NCBI GenBank assembly: GCA_964628435.1
Contig: CAZVON010000005.1
Location: forward strand, 1 to 61,888
Source: CAZVON01 sp964628435
Lineage (GTDB): Bacteria > Patescibacteriota > Microgenomatia > Levybacterales > UBA12049
Reading direction: 5' to 3'
DNA: 61,888 nucleotides
In this document: piece by piece, positions 53,341 through 61,157 of the stretch
Layout: each line of letters begins with the position of its first letter
Numbering within the stretch: position 1 is the stretch's first letter
Made by a program: the position numbers and the translations under genes
The notes under the pieces: generated by a model
Seen by the model: the letters and a program-made list of their open reading frames with translations, nothing else
The model's database searches: none
What the model was told of the DNA's origin: nothing

Positions 53341-54117
53341 ATGAAACAATCAGATAGCCTAGTCTCTATTATTCTGCCTGTTTGCAACTGCAGTAAATAC
53401 CTCACTCGTTGCCTTAAAAGCTTGCTTACGCAGACATATTCAGACCTTGAGGTTATCGCAATTGACGATAGCTCAAAAGATAACTCGTACTTAATTCTTA
53501 AGCAGTTTAAAAACCAAGATAAACGGCTTCGCGTGTTTCGCAATAAAAAAAGATACGGGTACGCGGTTTGCCTCAATAGAGCCTTAAAAAAGGCAAGGGG
53601 GAAATTTATCGCATTTATGAACCCTTTGGACTTAAGCGGTAAAGACCGGATTGCCAAACAAATTGAGTATTTAAGAAACAACCCGAAAATTGCTGTGGTG
53701 GGAACCCAATGCACTTTCTTAAACGAAAAAAACCGAAGCGTTGGAAAAAGCCAGTTTCCAACCGACAACCAAAGCATTTATAAAACGCTTATTTCAGGAT
53801 CAGTTATACTGTTTGAGTCTGTGGTAATTAATAAAGAGATTTTACCCAAAGACGTGTTCAAATTTACCACTAACATGTATCCATATATGTTTATAGACGT
53901 CTTTTTAAAAATCTTTCAATATGCTGAATTTGCAAATCTCACAGATTACCTCTATTCGCATCGAAGTATTCCAAAACGAATCAATACCTGCAAAAAAATT
54001 ACCAAGCGTTTTACCATGTATGTAAAGCACTTGATTAAATCCGTTGCCCAAGATCACTACCGCCCTTCTCTTGGCTCCCTGTTTGTACGGCAAACGCCAA
54101 TGAATACGCTTCGTTAA
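53341..54117 (+). CDS. GT2-family glycosyltransferase, possibly degenerate
   Basis: 258 residues. GT-A motifs SLVSIILPVCNCSKYLTRCLKSLLTQTY, LEVIAIDDSSKDNS and NRALKKARGKFIAFMNPLDLS. The usual metal-binding DxD reads NPLD here, and the sequence after residue ~115 is shorter and less typical than in active GT2 enzymes, so activity is uncertain. Lies behind the transposase and probably belonged to the same polysaccharide locus. No SD visible. Confidence 0.8.
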   Translation: MKQSDSLVSIILPVCNCSKYLTRCLKSLLTQTYSDLEVIAIDDSSKDNSYLILKQFKNQDKRLRVFRNKKRYGYAVCLNRALKKARGKFIAFMNPLDLSGKDRIAKQIEYLRNNPKIAVVGTQCTFLNEKNRSVGKSQFPTDNQSIYKTLISGSVILFESVVINKEILPKDVFKFTTNMYPYMFIDVFLKIFQYAEFANLTDYLYSHRSIPKRINTCKKITKRFTMYVKHLIKSVAQDHYRPSLGSLFVRQTPMNTLR

Positions 54118-54258
54118 ATTACTTTTACTAGTGCGTCTTTTTTATCTCCACAAGTTATCCACATTTTTTTGTTAAAATAATTTAGATTGATTTTACAATC
54201 TGTTTGTGAGCAATTTTACTCTGGGTCTAGTATTTTTATGTTGATATATTTCTATAGG

Positions 54259-54287
54259 TTGACACACTTGACAAGGGATGATATAAT
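54259..54287 (+). promoter_or_regulatory. Near-consensus sigma70 promoter
   Basis: TTGACA (54259-54264), exactly 17 nt, TATAAT (54282-54287); ATG 10 nt further. The best promoter match in the window. Confidence 0.85.
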
Positions 54288-54297
54288 CTCATCAGAT

Positions 54298-54456
54298 ATG
54301 AAATTTCTTGCTCAACTAGTTAAAATCAGCGAAAAACTCCATAAAAATCGATTAGATAGTATCGACCACAAACAACAGCTACTGGTTAATCAAGGGCGTG
54401 AACAATTCAAGAAGCTTCTCGAAAAAGGATTACGAGTTCCTGTGGTACTTTTATAA
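54298..54456 (+). CDS. Small basic helical protein (52 aa)
   Basis: Starts MKFLAQLVKISEKLHKNRLD and ends QFKKLLEKGLRVPVVLL. Predicted mostly helical, with charged residues in a heptad-like pattern; no signal or membrane segment. It has a consensus promoter only 10 nt upstream and no ribosome-binding site, so the mRNA is nearly leaderless. Followed by hairpin-rich non-coding DNA. Function unknown; the strong promoter suggests high expression. Confidence 0.65.
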   Translation: MKFLAQLVKISEKLHKNRLDSIDHKQQLLVNQGREQFKKLLEKGLRVPVVLL

Positions 54457-54489
54457 AAAACACAGATACAAATTTCCCTGCCCCAAAAA

Positions 54490-54544
54490 AAGAGCATCGC
54501 TTTCGTTACTTGGATAATAATTTCGTACGATAAGCAATGCTCTT
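54490..54544 (+). terminator. Long interrupted hairpin after the 52-aa gene
   Basis: AAGAGCAT (54490-54497) pairs with ATGCTCTT (54537-54544), then GCTT/AAGC and CGT/ACG inside. No clear T-run follows, so it is terminator-like or a stable 3' end. Confidence 0.5.
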
Positions 54545-54553
54545 GTAGAAAGT

Positions 54554-54596
54554 AGGCATTCAGTCCTTTTTGGCAGGATAGAAAAACTAAATGCCT
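54554..54596. other. Second hairpin in the convergent intergenic region
   Basis: AGGCATT (54554-54560) pairs with AATGCCT (54590-54596); inner TCCT/AGGA. Confidence 0.5.
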
Positions 54597-54707
54597 GAGT
54601 TCTTTCATATCAAATATGTAAGAGTTTTGTCAATAAAAATAGTCGAGGCTAAAGTTAACTGATTATATTGCTATTGTTCGATAATGTCATCAAACCAAAA
54701 TCTTACA

Positions 54708-54769
54708 TTGTAAACTGCGATGGGATAAGAGTGTTGGGCAGGCACTCTTATCTCTATCCTAGTTTACAA
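54708..54769. ncRNA. Strong 22-bp hairpin, candidate structured RNA
   Basis: TTGTAAACT (54708-54716) pairs with AGTTTACAA (54761-54769), GAT/ATC follows, then GATAAGAGTG/CACTCTTATC with a 9-nt loop TTGGGCAGG. The two small internal loops and no T-run argue against a simple terminator. Strand of transcription unknown. Confidence 0.45.
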
Positions 54770-54812
54770 ACCTTGACACTCTTATCTGGTTAGAGTTTAG
54801 AAAAAGATTGAA

Positions 54813-55571
54813 CTAAATCTTTTTGGCAAATAAAATTCTTCCCGCAGAGGTTTGAATAACGCGTGATACCACAACATCCACAAACTTTCCAATATCATCC
54901 CATCCCTGCTCAACAACGATCATGGTTCCATCGTCTAAGTAGCCAACTCCTTGGGTTACATCTTTCCCCTGATGTAATACCTTAATATGCAAAGCCTCTC
55001 CTGGCACTGCTTGCACTTTTAAGGTATTTGCCAACGCGTTTACATTGACTGCTTGGACTCCCTGAATGCTTGCTTTTTTCTCTAAATTGTAGTCACAGGT
55101 AATAATCCGTCCTTTATGGTACTTGGCAATTTTAATGAGTTGTTCGTCTACTTCTATTTGCCTGTCTTTATTGTTTTTTTTAACTTCTTTTTCAACCGAG
55201 AGCACAATTACTTTTACCCCGTCCTGTTTCTTGAGTTTCTCAAGAAGTTCCAATCCCTTTCGTCCACGTTCGCGCTTAACGGTGTCTTGCGAATCGGCAA
55301 TGTGCTTAAGTTCCAATAAAATTTCTTCTGGAATCACAAAAGGATCTTTTAAAAGCCCTAAGCTAATCACGTCAAAAATTCGTCCATCGATAATTGCTGA
55401 GGTATCTAAAAAAATACCATCCTCAATTTTCTTGCCCTTTGTGGACTTTGTAGAGCGCTGTAGAACCGTTGGCAAACGGGAAAGCACTATTTTTGCCACT
55501 TCATCAGCAAGCGCTGTTACCAGCGTTTTTGGAAAAAGCAACGATGATCTCGCAGTTACTTTTTTAGCCAT
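54813..55571 (-). CDS. PIN-TRAM domain ribonuclease-like protein
   Basis: 252 residues. N-terminal helical stretch without the membrane helices of Bacillus YacL, then a PIN nuclease domain: IFLDTSAIIDGRIFDVI (first Asp), LLELKHIADSQD, RIITCDYNLEKKA (last Asp pair), followed by a TRAM RNA-binding domain (VQAVPGEALHIKVLHQGKDVTQGVGYLDDGTMIVVEQG). Probably a Mg-dependent RNase. It shares its strand with radA and the S1-domain gene, as in many bacteria where yacL and radA are neighbours. Confidence 0.9.
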   Translation of the reverse strand: MAKKVTARSSLLFPKTLVTALADEVAKIVLSRLPTVLQRSTKSTKGKKIEDGIFLDTSAIIDGRIFDVISLGLLKDPFVIPEEILLELKHIADSQDTVKRERGRKGLELLEKLKKQDGVKVIVLSVEKEVKKNNKDRQIEVDEQLIKIAKYHKGRIITCDYNLEKKASIQGVQAVNVNALANTLKVQAVPGEALHIKVLHQGKDVTQGVGYLDDGTMIVVEQGWDDIGKFVDVVVSRVIQTSAGRILFAKKI

Positions 55572-55620
55572 AATATTAAGTTAAAAGTAAAAATCAAAAG
55601 TTCTTGTTATTTTTCTACTT

Positions 55621-57048
55621 TTAACTCAATGCCTGAATCACTTCAACTAACGTCTTATACTTCTTCGGTGTGATTATGTTTTTAAACCCTAGTTTTTCCG
55701 CTTCTTTGATTCGTTTGTCCAGAAATGGCACAGCTCGTAATTCTCCCAGAAGGCCAACTTCTCCAATTGCCACGGTTTTTTCCAAAGACACGTTTTTAAT
55801 ACTGGCAAAAATCGACAAACACACTCCCAAATCAACCGCCCTATCAGTTAATTTCAACCCACCAGCCACGTTTATGAAAATATCCATGGTGTCAACCGGC
55901 AACCGACAATGTTTTTGTAACACAGCAAGCAAAAGCTCTAAGCGTTTTGTATCAATTCCCGATGCCACCCGTCTTGGCATTGGTAACCTGGTAGACACAA
56001 CCAAGGCCTGAAGTTCTACCAAAAACGCGCGCGTTCCTTCTAGCGTTGTGGAAAGAACCGAACCAGGAATCCGGGATGAGGAATCCGATAAAAAAATGTG
56101 TTCTGGGTTTTTTATTTCCCCAATCCCTGTTTCTTCCATAGTAAAAACCCCAACTTCATCAACCGGGCCAAATCTATTCTTAAGGCTTCGTAAAATTCTG
56201 GTATTGGTTGTTTTTTCTCCTTCAAAAAAAAGCACGGAATCAACCATATGAGACAAAAGCATTGGTCCTGCAACCATACCTTCCTTGGTAACATGCCCAA
56301 CTAAAATTACAGGAATTCCTTGTTGTTTTGCGACTTTGATAAAGGTCGCTGTGGAAAACCGAATCTGCGCTACTGACCCAGCCAGACCTCCCACCTGTTC
56401 TGACTCCATGGTTTGAACTGAATCAATAATAATAAGATTAGGACTTAGTTGATATATGGTATCAAGAGCAAGCTCTACACTCGTTGTGGACATTACATAA
56501 AAACTTTCTGGATATATAACTTTCCCTTGGTTATTTTTTGTATTCAGAAGTCGATTAGCTCTTAGTTTTATCTGCTCTGTTGATTCCTCCCCCGATACGT
56601 ACAACACAGAATAAGGGGTGGCAAGACGAGAACGAGTACTGGTGGGAAGAGTCGTGGCAGGACCCCAAGCTAGACTAAGGGCTACTTGAAGCAGGAGCGT
56701 TGACTTCCCAACTCCTGGATCGCCAGCAATAAGACTCACTGATCCTTTCACAATCCCTCCTCCCATTACCGTATCCATTTCAACATATCCTGTTGATAAC
56801 CGCTGCGCTTCTGTGGAGCTTATTTGAGATAACGTTTGTGGAGGTACGAGTACATCTGCATGTTCACTTTTGACTTTTGCTCGTCTCGCGCCAGAGTCGA
56901 CGCTAGGCGCTGAGTCGAAGCGGGACTTTTGAATTTTGAATTCTCTCAACGAATTCCAGCTTCCGCATTCCGGGCATTTTCCTAACCATTCTGCAGACTC
57001 ATACCCACATTCTTGGCAGACAAACGAAGTTTTGCTCTTTACTACCAT
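55621..57048 (-). CDS. radA: DNA repair protein RadA (Sms)
   Basis: 475 residues. N-terminal C4 zinc finger (FVCQECGYESAEWLGKCPECGSW), RecA-like ATPase with Walker A GDPGVGKSTLL, the RadA signature LKNRFGPVDEVGVFTM and a Lon-like C-terminal domain (LPVDTMDIFINVAGGLKL). Acts in branch migration during recombination and transformation, which suits the com genes nearby. Between zinc finger and ATPase, RFDSAPSVDSGARRAKVKS is encoded by a 40-bp GC-rich element (56885-56924) identical to one upstream of rho. TATAAT (57055-57060) ends 6 nt before ATG: leaderless. Confidence 0.96.
   Translation of the reverse strand: MVVKSKTSFVCQECGYESAEWLGKCPECGSWNSLREFKIQKSRFDSAPSVDSGARRAKVKSEHADVLVPPQTLSQISSTEAQRLSTGYVEMDTVMGGGIVKGSVSLIAGDPGVGKSTLLLQVALSLAWGPATTLPTSTRSRLATPYSVLYVSGEESTEQIKLRANRLLNTKNNQGKVIYPESFYVMSTTSVELALDTIYQLSPNLIIIDSVQTMESEQVGGLAGSVAQIRFSTATFIKVAKQQGIPVILVGHVTKEGMVAGPMLLSHMVDSVLFFEGEKTTNTRILRSLKNRFGPVDEVGVFTMEETGIGEIKNPEHIFLSDSSSRIPGSVLSTTLEGTRAFLVELQALVVSTRLPMPRRVASGIDTKRLELLLAVLQKHCRLPVDTMDIFINVAGGLKLTDRAVDLGVCLSIFASIKNVSLEKTVAIGEVGLLGELRAVPFLDKRIKEAEKLGFKNIITPKKYKTLVEVIQALS
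56885..56924. repeat. GC-rich hairpin repeat, 40 bp, inside radA
   Basis: Identical, in reverse orientation, to 39244-39283. Translated in frame as SAPSVDSGARRAK in the linker of RadA. Confidence 0.92.
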
Positions 57049-57054
57049 ATCTAG

Positions 57055-57060
57055 ATTATA
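57055..57060 (-). promoter_or_regulatory. radA -10 box, leaderless configuration
   Basis: Consensus TATAAT followed by CTAGAT and ATG: 6 nt spacing. Confidence 0.6.
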
Positions 57061-57097
57061 CTCTTAGGGGATACATGATGATACAAATACTAAATAC

Positions 57098-58270
57098 TTA
57101 TCTATATCCGATTGGTTTTTCTTTTAACACTGGGACCAGGTAGATTTTGCGTCTTTGAGCATCAATGTGAGAAATAGTTCCTTCAACATGTTCTGAAACC
57201 TCATAGATTTTGGTTGGGGGAATCTTTTCTTTGCGGATAATTCCCACAATTTTTGACACCAATTCACTATCAGCGCCAGGGATTGCAAGGCTTAAGACTA
57301 ATCCACTGGTTTGTACCTGGGTAACCACTCCTTTGAGTTTTTGATCAACTGCCAACGTATTGAAAACGTGGTCGAATGGATCTTTGGTCAATCGCTTTAT
57401 GGAAAGATCAATGCGTTTCGCATCCCGATCGAATCGAATAATTTCCGCGGTAATTTTCTTCCCTGGTTGAAAATCCTCCCGCTCCTTTAACGTCTGAATA
57501 TTCACTTCATCCCAGGATAGTTCAGAGATATGAATCAATCCATCAAGTGTTTTATTGTCTCCAACTGGTATTGAAACAAATACCCCAAATAAAGCAATGT
57601 TGTTAATGGTCGCGTCAATTTTTTGTCCGACCGACAATTGCTTAATTGCTTCTTCAAATTCTTCTTTTTTTACAGCGGGTTTTTGAGAAAAGATAATTTT
57701 TTTTGCTTCGCGACCCAGTTCTAATACATAAACGGCTATCTTTTTTGAGACCATGTTTGCCATATCACTTTCTCCAACTGGTTGACTCATTTGGGAATTT
57801 GGCAAAAATCCAGAGATGCCAATTTCGCTATCTACCAACAACCCTCCTTTAGTAATGTCTGTAACAATTGCCTTTATTGGCTGTTGTTTCTTTTGGAATT
57901 CTTCAAGTTTTTTCCATTGGATATCATCCAAAAATCGCCGCAGCGATACAACTGGATTACCAGTATCTGATTCTGGATTTAAAACCGAAACAGTTACTGT
58001 GTCTCCTACTTTAAGCGTAGACAATAGACTTTTGAGGAGTCTTCTATCTTTTTCCAATACAATGCTTTCGGTTTTTGCGGAAATATCAACTAAAATTCCT
58101 GATGGCGATAATGTAGTAATGGTCCCTGTAAGAGTCTGGCCTTTTTTAGGAGAAACGATTGGTTTTTTGGCAGTGGCTTTTGCTAACAGTTCTGCCATCG
58201 ATGTCGCGCCGATAGATTTCGAGTTGGTAGTTAGATTTGCGCTCTGAGATTTGAGTTTTGAGATTGACAC
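57098..58270 (-). CDS. S1-domain RNA-binding protein (ribosomal protein S1-like)
   Basis: 390 residues from GTG 58270, preceded by AAGAAGGA. Four S1 OB-fold repeats: KGQTLTGTITTLSPSGILVDIS, QPIKAIVTDITKGGLLVDSEIGISGFLPNSQ, VGQKIDATINNIALFGVFVSIP...LDGLIHISELSW, and a last KLKGVVTQVQTSGLVLSLAIPGADSELV. Probably S1 or an S1-like translation factor that helps mRNA binding on the ribosome. In a genome with many leaderless mRNAs its role may differ from E. coli. The N-terminal ~22 residues (SKLKSQSANLTTNSK) look repeat-derived; MAELLAKATAKKP at 58198 is an alternative start. Confidence 0.88.
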   Translation of the reverse strand: MSISKLKSQSANLTTNSKSIGATSMAELLAKATAKKPIVSPKKGQTLTGTITTLSPSGILVDISAKTESIVLEKDRRLLKSLLSTLKVGDTVTVSVLNPESDTGNPVVSLRRFLDDIQWKKLEEFQKKQQPIKAIVTDITKGGLLVDSEIGISGFLPNSQMSQPVGESDMANMVSKKIAVYVLELGREAKKIIFSQKPAVKKEEFEEAIKQLSVGQKIDATINNIALFGVFVSIPVGDNKTLDGLIHISELSWDEVNIQTLKEREDFQPGKKITAEIIRFDRDAKRIDLSIKRLTKDPFDHVFNTLAVDQKLKGVVTQVQTSGLVLSLAIPGADSELVSKIVGIIRKEKIPPTKIYEVSEHVEGTISHIDAQRRKIYLVPVLKEKPIGYR

Positions 58271-58341
58271 GCCATATCCTTCTTTCTTGTAAGAGTTGCC
58301 CTAGTATACCATGTTCTTTCCTTCATATCAACCAATTAATA

Positions 58342-58370
58342 TTGACAACTACTACAATATGTCCTACTGT
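58342..58370 (+). promoter_or_regulatory. Promoter giving a leaderless mRNA for the gene at 58377
   Basis: TTGACA (58342-58347), 17-nt spacer, TACTGT (58365-58370), 6 nt to ATG 58377. Confidence 0.5.
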
Positions 58371-58376
58371 ACACTC

Positions 58377-58760
58377 ATGTTTCATCCACAGGAGCAAGAT
58401 ATGAGAAGACTTAAAGAAGTAGGAATACCGTGGACTGAGGTATCCCAAATTCATCTTCCCCTTGTTCGGCAAACCCTTCGACAACAGGGCATGCTTGCCC
58501 AAATAAGCATGACTGGCACTTTCTACGACATTGAAAAGGGCTTAAATCCAGTAAAACGAGCGGTAATAATAATTGCTTTGCTACCCGACAGCACGCCAGA
58601 ACAAATCGAAGCAGTACGACAAAGCATTCCATTTAATCAACTGCCAGAAGATCTGCCAATTATGTATGAGTTTGAAGATTACGCGCAAGTAGCGCAAACT
58701 GGTGGTTTAGAACCCCGTATTGTAAGAGATGTCTTTCAACGCGCGATTCCCCCTTCTTGA
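58377..58760 (+). CDS. Unknown conserved-looking cytoplasmic protein
   Basis: 127 residues from MFHPQEQDMRRLKEVGIPW; starts at 58311 or 58359 are possible but would include the promoter. Mixed alpha/beta character (VIIIALLPDSTPEQIEAVRQSIPFNQLPEDLPIMYEFEDYAQ), no membrane segment, no recognised motif. Transcribed divergently from the S1 gene. Ends at a hairpin terminator. Confidence 0.62.
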   Translation: MFHPQEQDMRRLKEVGIPWTEVSQIHLPLVRQTLRQQGMLAQISMTGTFYDIEKGLNPVKRAVIIIALLPDSTPEQIEAVRQSIPFNQLPEDLPIMYEFEDYAQVAQTGGLEPRIVRDVFQRAIPPS

Positions 58761-58763
58761 TAA

Positions 58764-58810
58764 AAGCCCCTCCCCCCGTCCCGATTGAATCGGGACAGGG
58801 TTTGGGGCTT
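58764..58810. terminator. Hairpin terminator with TCCCGATTGAATCGGGA core
   Basis: AAGCCCC (58764-58770) pairs with GGGGCTT (58804-58810); inner GTCCCGATT/AATCGGGAC. The T-run is on the minus side (CTTTTATC), so it mainly serves the minus-strand gene at 58854. A near-copy lies at 60614-60658. Confidence 0.8.
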
Positions 58811-58853
58811 ATGTTGTCGCGCACACCGCTTCCAAAAAAACACAGCTTCCTGT

Positions 58854-59366
58854 TTAGTCAGAAAGAGCTTTTTCCATAAGCGGATGAATAAAACGGCTGC
58901 GTTGCCGATACGAAATAAGTGGGTAAACGGTCTTAATCAACGCTCGCACGTGTCGTTTATGCACCAGCTCACCCCTGTACGACAGGTCATAAAAGACCCA
59001 ATACAGTCCACGCGCGCCTTTTCGACACCTTAGCTTGGCTGTAATAACCACGATGTCTTGCGGGCGGGTAATTTGAATGGTAACTTCGCCTGCGTGATCG
59101 ATCAACCAGGTAACTCTGCCGGTTTCTGACCGATGTTCCACGCAACCTTTCTGGTTAAATACCGGCGCTACCCGAAATTTGGACTGAAAGGGCGCAAGAC
59201 CCAGCTCGATTCTGACCTTTTCGACCAGGCATCGAATCTTGGCTGGAGCAATAGGAACTGCCAGCTTGTGCCGCGGAATAAGTTTTGTCCAGCCATGATG
59301 GTAAACTTTGGCCAGACGATACGAAGCTTCAAGCTGCCTCTCGGTAAGAACAAACGAAACCTCCAT
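58854..59366 (-). CDS. Unknown protein in small-gene island
   Basis: 170 residues from MEVSFVLTERQLEASYRLAK, chosen because GAGGAGGCTGTA precedes this ATG; the longer frame overlaps the HTH gene. N-terminal helical part with KLIPRHKLAVPIAPAKIRCLVEKV, C-terminal beta-rich part (GRVTWLIDHAGEVTIQITRP, YWVFYDLSYRGEL). No family recognised. Follows the HTH gene by 19 bp, so cotranscribed. Confidence 0.65.
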   Translation of the reverse strand: MEVSFVLTERQLEASYRLAKVYHHGWTKLIPRHKLAVPIAPAKIRCLVEKVRIELGLAPFQSKFRVAPVFNQKGCVEHRSETGRVTWLIDHAGEVTIQITRPQDIVVITAKLRCRKGARGLYWVFYDLSYRGELVHKRHVRALIKTVYPLISYRQRSRFIHPLMEKALSD

Positions 59367-59385
59367 TACAGCCTCCTCTAAAACT

Positions 59386-59601
59386 TCAGCTTTTCGGCAG
59401 TGGAATGCTGTATCTGCGACAGATGTCTTCAACACCTTCGCGTCTTACCATAAAAATTCCCTCTCCTGCAAGGGAAGGCAGGGCTTCAAGCAGTCCTTGC
59501 TCAATCCACTTACTAAGCAAAGCCTCAGACAGTCTGTACTGGGCTGCTGCCTGCCGCAGTGGTATAAATCCAGAAGGCCCAAACCGAAACCGGTACGCCA
59601 T
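59386..59601 (-). CDS. Small helix-turn-helix protein (MerR/excisionase-like)
   Basis: 71 residues, AGGAG ribosome-binding site. The core FIPLRQAAAQYRLSEALLSKWIEQGLLEALPSLAGEGIFMVRREGVEDICRRY (read in parts) fits a winged HTH of the excisionase/MerR N-terminal type: helix-turn-helix, then a wing and a short helix. Likely a DNA-binding regulator or recombination-directionality factor of the island; no integrase is seen beside it. Confidence 0.72.
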   Translation of the reverse strand: MAYRFRFGPSGFIPLRQAAAQYRLSEALLSKWIEQGLLEALPSLAGEGIFMVRREGVEDICRRYSIPLPKS

Positions 59602-59652
59602 TGCTTCTTCTCCTATCGCCCTTAGTATTCTAAGAATGTGAAATTTTTTAGA

Positions 59653-59674
59653 GGGAGACTACTTGTAGTCTCCC
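59653..59674. terminator. Perfect short hairpin after the gene at 59688
   Basis: GGGAGACTAC (59653-59662) pairs with GTAGTCTCCC (59665-59674). On the minus strand a T-poor CTAAAAAATTT follows, so termination strength is uncertain. Confidence 0.55.
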
Positions 59675-59687
59675 TAGATTGGAAGTG

Positions 59688-60035
59688 CTACTGGTTTTCC
59701 AAATAATCGACAAGCTCCTGTATGAGCCTGACAAGAGCATTTTCCAGGTCAAGCATCACTACGAACGCACTCAGTTCTTGGCATACCTCCTGGTAGATGG
59801 TTACCAGAAGATACCGATGCTCACCACGCATAACAAGGGTGACGCTGTCTACCCCGCCCCTCCTGAAGTCGTCATCGTCGACAACATCATCGTCGGGTAG
59901 ACCAGTCAATTGGGTCGTTCCGTTAGTATCGACCAAACCAAAGAGGTCCTTGACAGCATCCTCCAAAACGACCGTTGATAACGTATTCCTAAGGGTCAGG
60001 ATCTCTGTACGGCCCTCAAGACGAATGACTGCCAT
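59688..60035 (-). CDS. Unknown acidic protein in small-gene island
   Basis: 115 residues, GGGAGGAGAAATAC ribosome-binding site. Starts MAVIRLEGRTEILTLRNTLS, has an acidic middle (GLPDDDVVDDDDFRRGG) and a helical C-terminus (LLVTIYQEVCQELSAFVVMLDLENALVRLIQ). The first residues resemble the start of the 60680-61060 protein (MAVMTINAYLL), too short to prove relation. No family recognised. Confidence 0.65.
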   Translation of the reverse strand: MAVIRLEGRTEILTLRNTLSTVVLEDAVKDLFGLVDTNGTTQLTGLPDDDVVDDDDFRRGGVDSVTLVMRGEHRYLLVTIYQEVCQELSAFVVMLDLENALVRLIQELVDYLENQ

Positions 60036-60126
60036 TGTATTTCTCCTCCCGTCGTGCGACGGTCACCCGGGCAGTTTCCCTGCCATGTCGGGTTAGAAAC
60101 GCGTTGAGAGTAACCATTCCCTCCTA

Positions 60127-60357
60127 TTAAGAATCGGCGTTTGTACTAAAAGAAAAGATGACCAAAACCCAGGCGATCTGCTCGCGTGGGTTTTTGGACA
60201 ACAGAGCAGACGGGTTAACCAGAATCGAAATCGTCACGCTCGGACTCTGGACTTTAGATGGGAAAGATTGACGCGCCTGTACGAAAAGGGTGGCGATCAA
60301 CATGTCCAGATTACCCCAACGGGCGCTGAATAATGATGATCTGCCAAAAAGTTCCAT
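60127..60357 (-). CDS. Unknown small protein in island
   Basis: 76 residues from MELFGRSSLFSARWGNLDML, with AAGGAGGAGCG before the ATG; a longer in-frame extension ignores this strong site. Middle VQARQSFPSKVQSPSVTISILVNPSALLSKNP has alternating strand character; ends in a hydrophobic stretch (IAWVLVIFSFS). Function unknown. Confidence 0.6.
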   Translation of the reverse strand: MELFGRSSLFSARWGNLDMLIATLFVQARQSFPSKVQSPSVTISILVNPSALLSKNPREQIAWVLVIFSFSTNADS

Positions 60358-60679
60358 CACGCTCCTCCTTAGTGCTTTATCTCGCCATGCGCCGTATTGG
60401 CAAAGCGAATTTTTTGTGCGCAACTTTTTAAAGTGCAAATGATTTAGAATATATAAAAATACCTCTAAATATCTCAATGTATTGCTAAATGCGTATACTC
60501 AGTAATATTCTTAAGATTTTCGAGGAAGATTTATTATAGGATGAAAAATAGAAGATGTCAAGAAGATGTGTAATTGCTAAATTGTTCAATTATTACATTG
60601 TTAACAAAATAAAGCCCCCTCTCCCAGCCCCGATTGAATCGGGACAGGGTTTGGGGGCGCGATAAATACCTACGCAGGA
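60358..60679. other. 322-bp non-coding region upstream of the gene at 60127
   Basis: AT-rich promoter region for the minus-strand gene plus the terminator of the gene to the right. A TTGCAC hexamer is seen on the minus strand, but no convincing promoter pair. AATTGTT/ACATTG words (60575-60605) resemble those at 5804-5880. Confidence 0.45.
60614..60658 (-). terminator. Hairpin terminator, near-copy of the one at 58764
   Basis: GCCCCC/GGGGGC outer stem, inner CCCGATT/AATCGGG, followed on the minus strand by TTTATTTTG. Ends the gene at 60680-61060. Shares gattgaatcgggacagggt with 58764-58810. Confidence 0.8.
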
Positions 60680-61060
60680 TCAAATGCGTTCCAGCAGCGA
60701 CTCCCACTCAGTCAGTCCCTGCACAGGCGGCAATTGGTCTGCTCGAATCAGGAAGAACTCCTTGGGAATGTACCAGTTGCCCCGTTCTCCGCATATGGAG
60801 CACCTGGCCTGGCCGTTCACCCAGGAGCCGACCTCCTCAGTTCCCAAGTGCCCACAGGGCCCCTTGGCAACCAGTTCAAACTCAAAGGCTCGAGCCAAGA
60901 ACGTCTTCACATACTCGACGCCGTTGATCGTGACCCGATCACCCGCGCCAGGCGGGACATCGACCACGACTGGCTCCTTCGGCAGCTCATCGATGTGCTT
61001 GCCCCACACTTCATCCGCCTTGCAGGAAAGCAAATACGCGTTGATTGTCATGACTGCCAT
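60680..61060 (-). CDS. Unknown protein with putative zinc-binding Cys/His cluster
   Basis: 126 residues, GAGGAAAC ribosome-binding site. Early Cys (AYLLSCKADEVWG), a central segment GDRVTINGVEYVKTFLARAFEF, then GPCGHLGTEEVGSWVNGQARCSICGERGNWYIP with C-x-H and CxxC elements that could bind one zinc. GC-rich compared with the rRNA side. No family recognised; alone in its transcription unit, possibly with a leader peptide at 61158-61223. Confidence 0.66.
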   Translation of the reverse strand: MAVMTINAYLLSCKADEVWGKHIDELPKEPVVVDVPPGAGDRVTINGVEYVKTFLARAFEFELVAKGPCGHLGTEEVGSWVNGQARCSICGERGNWYIPKEFFLIRADQLPPVQGLTEWESLLERI

Positions 61061-61157
61061 TTTGTTTCCTCTACGCTCTGCTTCTCCATCTTTTGGGAGA
61101 AGACTTACGAAGCGCGGCCCACCGGAAGCGGAATCGAACCGCCTAAAAAAGGTTTCC

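Noticed and set aside
58785..59033. Open frame starting MNRDRVWG, also seen at 60634
   Set aside because: The shared start is produced by the duplicated terminator sequence read in the same frame, not by related genes.
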